A DNA stretch of 64,000 nt. Origin: Ferruginibacter sp. HRS2-29 (GTDB lineage: Bacteria; Bacteroidota; Bacteroidia; Chitinophagales; Chitinophagaceae). The stretch covers positions 1-64,000 of the forward strand of contig NZ_RJUB01000015.1 in the NCBI RefSeq assembly GCF_024343615.1. The letters are read 5' to 3'. Positions 60,445 through 64,000 of this stretch are shown here, piece after piece. Both the position numbers and the translations under genes were made by a program. The stretch's first letter is position 1; every line of letters starts with the position of its first letter. The notes beneath the pieces are model-generated. The model did not search any database and had not been told where the DNA came from. It saw only the letters and a list, made by a program, of their open reading frames with translations.

Positions 60445-63400
60445 ATGAGAAGAAACTTCATGAGAAAAAATTTTACACTTTACCTGGTGGTGATTTTTGC
60501 GCTGCTGGCCGGTGCGGCTCATGCCCAGGTGGTTGGACAAGGATCTTACAATACCGTTAATTGGAAATTCAGCAATCCCAGGCAATTCGGGTTTACCGTA
60601 CTCGATGTTGATTTCCTGGATAACAACAATGTGATTGCTGTTGGAAGCGATGGAGGCATAGCAAAAAGCACTGATGGAGGCGCCAACTGGACCTACGGGC
60701 CGTTCACCTTTGTAAACGCAGCGGGACTTCGCACCAAATCAAGCCTTAGCGATATCCACTATGTATCGTCCAGCGTGGCGTACGTAGTAGGTTCTGCCGG
60801 TTGTATGGCCAAGACCAACGATGGCGGAACTACCTGGAATTTCATCCAGACACCTCTTTTCGGCAACGCCAGGAACATCAACACCTGCTGGTTCATCAAT
60901 GAGAACAAAGGATACATTGCCGGGCAATTCAACACGCTCGATTCTATCCCCAAATTATATTTCACCATTAACGGAGGTGCTACCTGGGATTCATTGAATG
61001 CGCCCATCGGCGGCAAAACCGTTGTTGGTTATATCAACAATCCGAACCTGCCTCCACTGGCATGGAACATCGACGCCAAAGGAAAGGAAATTCATCGCAT
61101 ACAGTTTGCCGACGATAACACGGGTTATATCACCGGCGGAGGCTCCAGCCTTTTCCCAAGATTCCCCTCAGCAGTTGCCGCTACCTGTTTACCAACAGGA
61201 ACGACTACCAGTACAGGCTCCAACAATGCTTCCCTTGTCTGGAAATTTAAGAACGGCACACTCACTGATTATTCTTTAAGCAAAGAACGGCTGGGTTACA
61301 CCGGTATCAATACCAATACCATTACCTGTACCACTACTTTCGGGAGCATTACGCCGCAAAGCCAGCTGTTCAGGGCGCTGAGCATCATCAACGATTCTAC
61401 GATCGTATTGATGTCTTTCAACAACAACATCGTGGTAAAAGTAAAAACGGGGGTAAACGACAGCACACTCAATGTAAATCTTCCGGGCGTATATGAGAAA
61501 GGAAAATACGAACTGCTCAATTTCCCTTTCCCGCCAACGGCAGGCCCCAATGCAGGCCCGTCTATTCCTAACCCGCAGGTATTGCTTGCCAGCAATCCAT
61601 ACACGATCAAAAAAGCAGCAAACGGAAAACTATATGCCCCGGCTAACTTTGGTAACCTATGGACGTCCGTAGATACCGGCCGCAACTGGATACAGGAAAA
61701 AAGCCTTCCGCAAGGCAAGAACTTCAGCGACAATGCCACCTGGGCAATGGACATATCACCTTCCGGTAAATTCCTCACCATGGGTGCAAATGGCGTAGTA
61801 GCCGATTCCACCGCCGGAGGCGTATTCCAAAGCACGTATCGTTCCATACCGCTCACCGCTTCCCATTCCGATGCGGAGTTTCCCGATTGCAACAATGGTA
61901 TCCTCGCGGGTGGCTCAAACATTAGCGTAACCGAAGATGGCGGCAATACATGGCTCGACAAGAGCAGGCCCGATTTTGCCGCATCCTTCTACAGCATCGG
62001 CGGGTTAGCCTACCCTACACTTACCAAATCCTATTTCGCGGTAAGCAACGGCGTGGTATATGTTTCCACCGATAAAGGAACAACACTCGATCCGGCTTAT
62101 TCCAACTTCAACTTCCAGATGCTGGATGTAGCAGCCATTGGCAACGATACGGTATGGGCCGTAGGATACAGCCAGTTCAGCGTTCCGTCCGCATCAAGAA
62201 CATCCAGTGTTTTCAGGTCCATTGACGGAGGCGCCACCTGGACCGCGATAGGCGGTTTCCCTATGGGAACAACTGCCCCCAACTTATCAAAAATATCTTT
62301 TGCCAGCAGGAACGTAGGTTACCTGGCAGGATCAAGGAACTCCATTTATAAGACAACAGATGGCGGTACCACATGGACCAGCATCAATCCCTTCCCGGCT
62401 TTAAATGAAGGCCCGACCGGCTTTCCAAATGCTTTCATTTCTTATACCGAAATAAAGGCATTGGATGAAAACACCGTTTTCGCTATCGGCAACATGTTCA
62501 CCAGCACCGGTATCAAACGGGTGTACAAATCCACCAATGGCGGTACTACCTGGACAGATATCACGGGCAACATCCCTGCATTATTCCCGGTGGGCAACCT
62601 GATCGGGCTCTGCATGTCGGACGCCAACAATGGTTATGTAACCGCCGGAAGCTCATTGTTTAAAACCACTGATGGCGGTACTACCTGGACAATGGATATA
62701 GCGCCCATCAACAGCCTGTTTGAAACCATGGCATTCTCTCCACGCACTGTTCCGGCAGGTATTCCTTTCGAAAACAGGAAGCTGATCGTAAGCGGTTTTT
62801 CTGCCCCGGTAGCCAACGGCGCTATCATGGAATATGGCAACCCGGCAAACATTGCCGTAAATACTACCGAAGTAATTACCAATACCAACTGCGCTACCGC
62901 CAATGCGGGAAGCATCGTGATCAATGCTACCGGTGGCTTGCCTCCCTATTCTTACAGCATCAATGGAGGCGCATTCCAGCCTTCCGGCAGCTTTACAGGA
63001 TTGACACAGGGCAACTATACGATCACTGTTAAAGACGCTTTCTGCGGCCTGCTGACTAAAACTGTAGCGATCGGTTTTACCGACAACCTTACTGTAGCGG
63101 TATCTCCATCGGATACTACCGTTTGCTCCGGCGCTCCGGTGCAGCTCACGGCTACCAGCCTGGCCGGCGCTACGTATGCCTGGTCGCCTGCTGCGGGCTT
63201 ATCATCGGCCAGCATCAGCAACCCGGTTGCTACTGCCGGGAACAGCAATACCGTTTACACCGTTACTGCTACTTTGGGCGCTTGCGTAAAAACGGCTACC
63301 AGCTCGTTTACCATTAAAGCCAGCCCTGTCATCAGCGCGGGTGCTGACAAAACGATCGTTCAGGGGGATGCTGTATTACTGGAGGGAACTGTGTTCAACG

Positions 63401-63837
63401 GCGCAGGCTCTATTGCCTGGACACCGGCGGCAACACTCAGCAATGCCAATACCCTGGCGCCATTGGCCAAGCCAACTACCACCACGGTGTATACATTAAC
63501 CGTAAAAGACAACAACAGCTGTACTTCTACCGATGATGCTACGGTAACCGTATTGCCTTATTGCATCAAAATAAACAATGCGTTTACACCTAATGGCGAT
63601 GGCATCAACGAAAGATGGATCGTTACCAACGGCAGCGCCTGTACCACACAGATCGGCGCAAAAGTATATAACCGGTATGGCAGCCTCGTGTACAGCAATG
63701 ATAATTACAGCAATGACTGGGATGGAACCTACAAAGGAAAACCTGTTCCGGATGCCACTTATTATTATGTACTTACGTACAGGCTGATCAATAATAAAAC
63801 AGTGACATTGAAAGGTGACGTAACTATCTTAAGGTAA
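60445..63837 (+). CDS. Giant YCF48-like T9SS cargo protein with SprB-type repeat
   Basis: The 1130-residue product has a signal peptide (MRKNFTLYLVVIFALLAGAAHA). A beta-propeller-like series of YCF48/BNR units follows, marked by KSTDGGANWTYG, KTNDGGTTWNF, KTTDGGTTWTSI, KSTNGGTTWTDI and others. A SprB-type repeat is at about 820-870 (GGLPPYSYSINGGAFQPSG), then Ig-like segments. The C-terminal type B sorting domain reads NNAFTPNGDGINERWIV and VYNRYGSLVYSNDNYSNDWD. It is probably secreted or attached at the surface, in adhesion or gliding; both are inferences. A PorP/SprF gene starts 19 bp after its stop, the usual arrangement for such cargo. The start could also be five codons downstream (60460). 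Confidence 0.87.
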   Translation: MRRNFMRKNFTLYLVVIFALLAGAAHAQVVGQGSYNTVNWKFSNPRQFGFTVLDVDFLDNNNVIAVGSDGGIAKSTDGGANWTYGPFTFVNAAGLRTKSSLSDIHYVSSSVAYVVGSAGCMAKTNDGGTTWNFIQTPLFGNARNINTCWFINENKGYIAGQFNTLDSIPKLYFTINGGATWDSLNAPIGGKTVVGYINNPNLPPLAWNIDAKGKEIHRIQFADDNTGYITGGGSSLFPRFPSAVAATCLPTGTTTSTGSNNASLVWKFKNGTLTDYSLSKERLGYTGINTNTITCTTTFGSITPQSQLFRALSIINDSTIVLMSFNNNIVVKVKTGVNDSTLNVNLPGVYEKGKYELLNFPFPPTAGPNAGPSIPNPQVLLASNPYTIKKAANGKLYAPANFGNLWTSVDTGRNWIQEKSLPQGKNFSDNATWAMDISPSGKFLTMGANGVVADSTAGGVFQSTYRSIPLTASHSDAEFPDCNNGILAGGSNISVTEDGGNTWLDKSRPDFAASFYSIGGLAYPTLTKSYFAVSNGVVYVSTDKGTTLDPAYSNFNFQMLDVAAIGNDTVWAVGYSQFSVPSASRTSSVFRSIDGGATWTAIGGFPMGTTAPNLSKISFASRNVGYLAGSRNSIYKTTDGGTTWTSINPFPALNEGPTGFPNAFISYTEIKALDENTVFAIGNMFTSTGIKRVYKSTNGGTTWTDITGNIPALFPVGNLIGLCMSDANNGYVTAGSSLFKTTDGGTTWTMDIAPINSLFETMAFSPRTVPAGIPFENRKLIVSGFSAPVANGAIMEYGNPANIAVNTTEVITNTNCATANAGSIVINATGGLPPYSYSINGGAFQPSGSFTGLTQGNYTITVKDAFCGLLTKTVAIGFTDNLTVAVSPSDTTVCSGAPVQLTATSLAGATYAWSPAAGLSSASISNPVATAGNSNTVYTVTATLGACVKTATSSFTIKASPVISAGADKTIVQGDAVLLEGTVFNGAGSIAWTPAATLSNANTLAPLAKPTTTTVYTLTVKDNNSCTSTDDATVTVLPYCIKINNAFTPNGDGINERWIVTNGSACTTQIGAKVYNRYGSLVYSNDNYSNDWDGTYKGKPVPDATYYYVLTYRLINNKTVTLKGDVTILR

Positions 63838-63856
63838 AATTTAAACTACAACAATC

Positions 63857-64000
63857 ATGAAAAAATATATCCTGTTGGTATTTATCTTAAGCACAGCTTA
63901 TATTACCAACGCACAGCAATTGCAAAACTCTTCCTTTTATGATATGCAGGGGATAATTAACAATCCGTCCATGGCGGGTGTATTTCAAAAGCCTGAAGTA
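63857..64000 (+). CDS. PorP/SprF family T9SS outer-membrane protein, 5' part
   Basis: The gene begins at ATG 63857 and runs off the window after 48 codons. A signal peptide (MKKYILLVFILSTAYITNA) is followed by QQLQNSSFYDMQGIINNPS and MAGVFQKPEV, matching the start of PorP/SprF proteins (QDPQFSQY..NP...NPA.AG type). These outer-membrane proteins partner type B cargo such as SprB. It follows a large type B cargo gene by 19 bp, so an operon is likely. Confidence 0.85.
   Translation, partial: MKKYILLVFILSTAYITNAQQLQNSSFYDMQGIINNPSMAGVFQKPEV

Overview
The window looks like chromosomal DNA of a Bacteroidota bacterium, most likely a Chitinophagaceae-type soil or freshwater species. Three lines of sequence support this. 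Several genes are preceded by the Bacteroidota promoter element TAnnTTTG. There are type IX secretion features: one type A and two type B C-terminal sorting domains, and the start of a PorP/SprF gene. Small Bacteroidota-type families (head-GIN/DUF2807, DUF6089-like, DUF983) are present. No phage, transposase, CRISPR array or defence island was recognised.

Layout. 44-3926: cell-envelope genes (L,D-transpeptidase lipoprotein, divergent VanX-type D-Ala-D-Ala dipeptidase, lpxB, a small membrane protein). 4081-15605: an almost complete purine catabolic cluster. Guanine deaminase faces a minus-strand operon xdhA-xdhB-allB-alc-puuD-uraD/uraH fusion-CitE-like aldolase-xdhC. Together these would take guanine through xanthine, urate, 5-hydroxyisourate, OHCU, allantoin and allantoate to ureidoglycolate plus urea. 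15690-19082: a LOG-family protein, then catalase divergent from oxyR with a consensus OxyR site between them. 19094-19327: tRNA-Ala(GGC) with promoter and terminator, followed by a stray duplicate of its 3' end. 19805-26276: thioredoxin, an alkaline-phosphatase-superfamily protein, citrate synthase, an LptF/G permease, a BaiN-type flavoprotein and map. 26350-38394: secY and the S10-spc ribosomal protein cluster, all on the minus strand, ending abruptly on both sides. 38571-44124: outer-membrane barrel, GIN-domain lipoprotein, guaA with a periplasmic-binding protein, an alpha/beta hydrolase. 44267-51737: a very large secreted metalloprotease, dapD, a glycosyltransferase 9, a Sua5/YciO protein and a small barrel. 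52072-56577: a DEAD-box helicase with a long structured leader, a frameshifted ORF6N gene, a DinB-like protein, and an AraC regulator followed by a DUF983 protein. 56608-64000: two giant type B T9SS cargo proteins and the first 48 codons of a PorP/SprF gene.

The most unusual material is non-coding. An array of eight 39-bp units with two alternating hairpin registers lies inside the purine operon. An ORF6N gene carries in its coding sequence a palindrome that recurs as a 21-bp-arm hairpin beside its stop codon. At least four families of dispersed inverted or tandem repeats fill intergenic gaps and in places form the first or last codons of genes. Almost every spacer in the ribosomal cluster carries its own short repeat. 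All functional calls come from motif reading and family knowledge; no database search was run.
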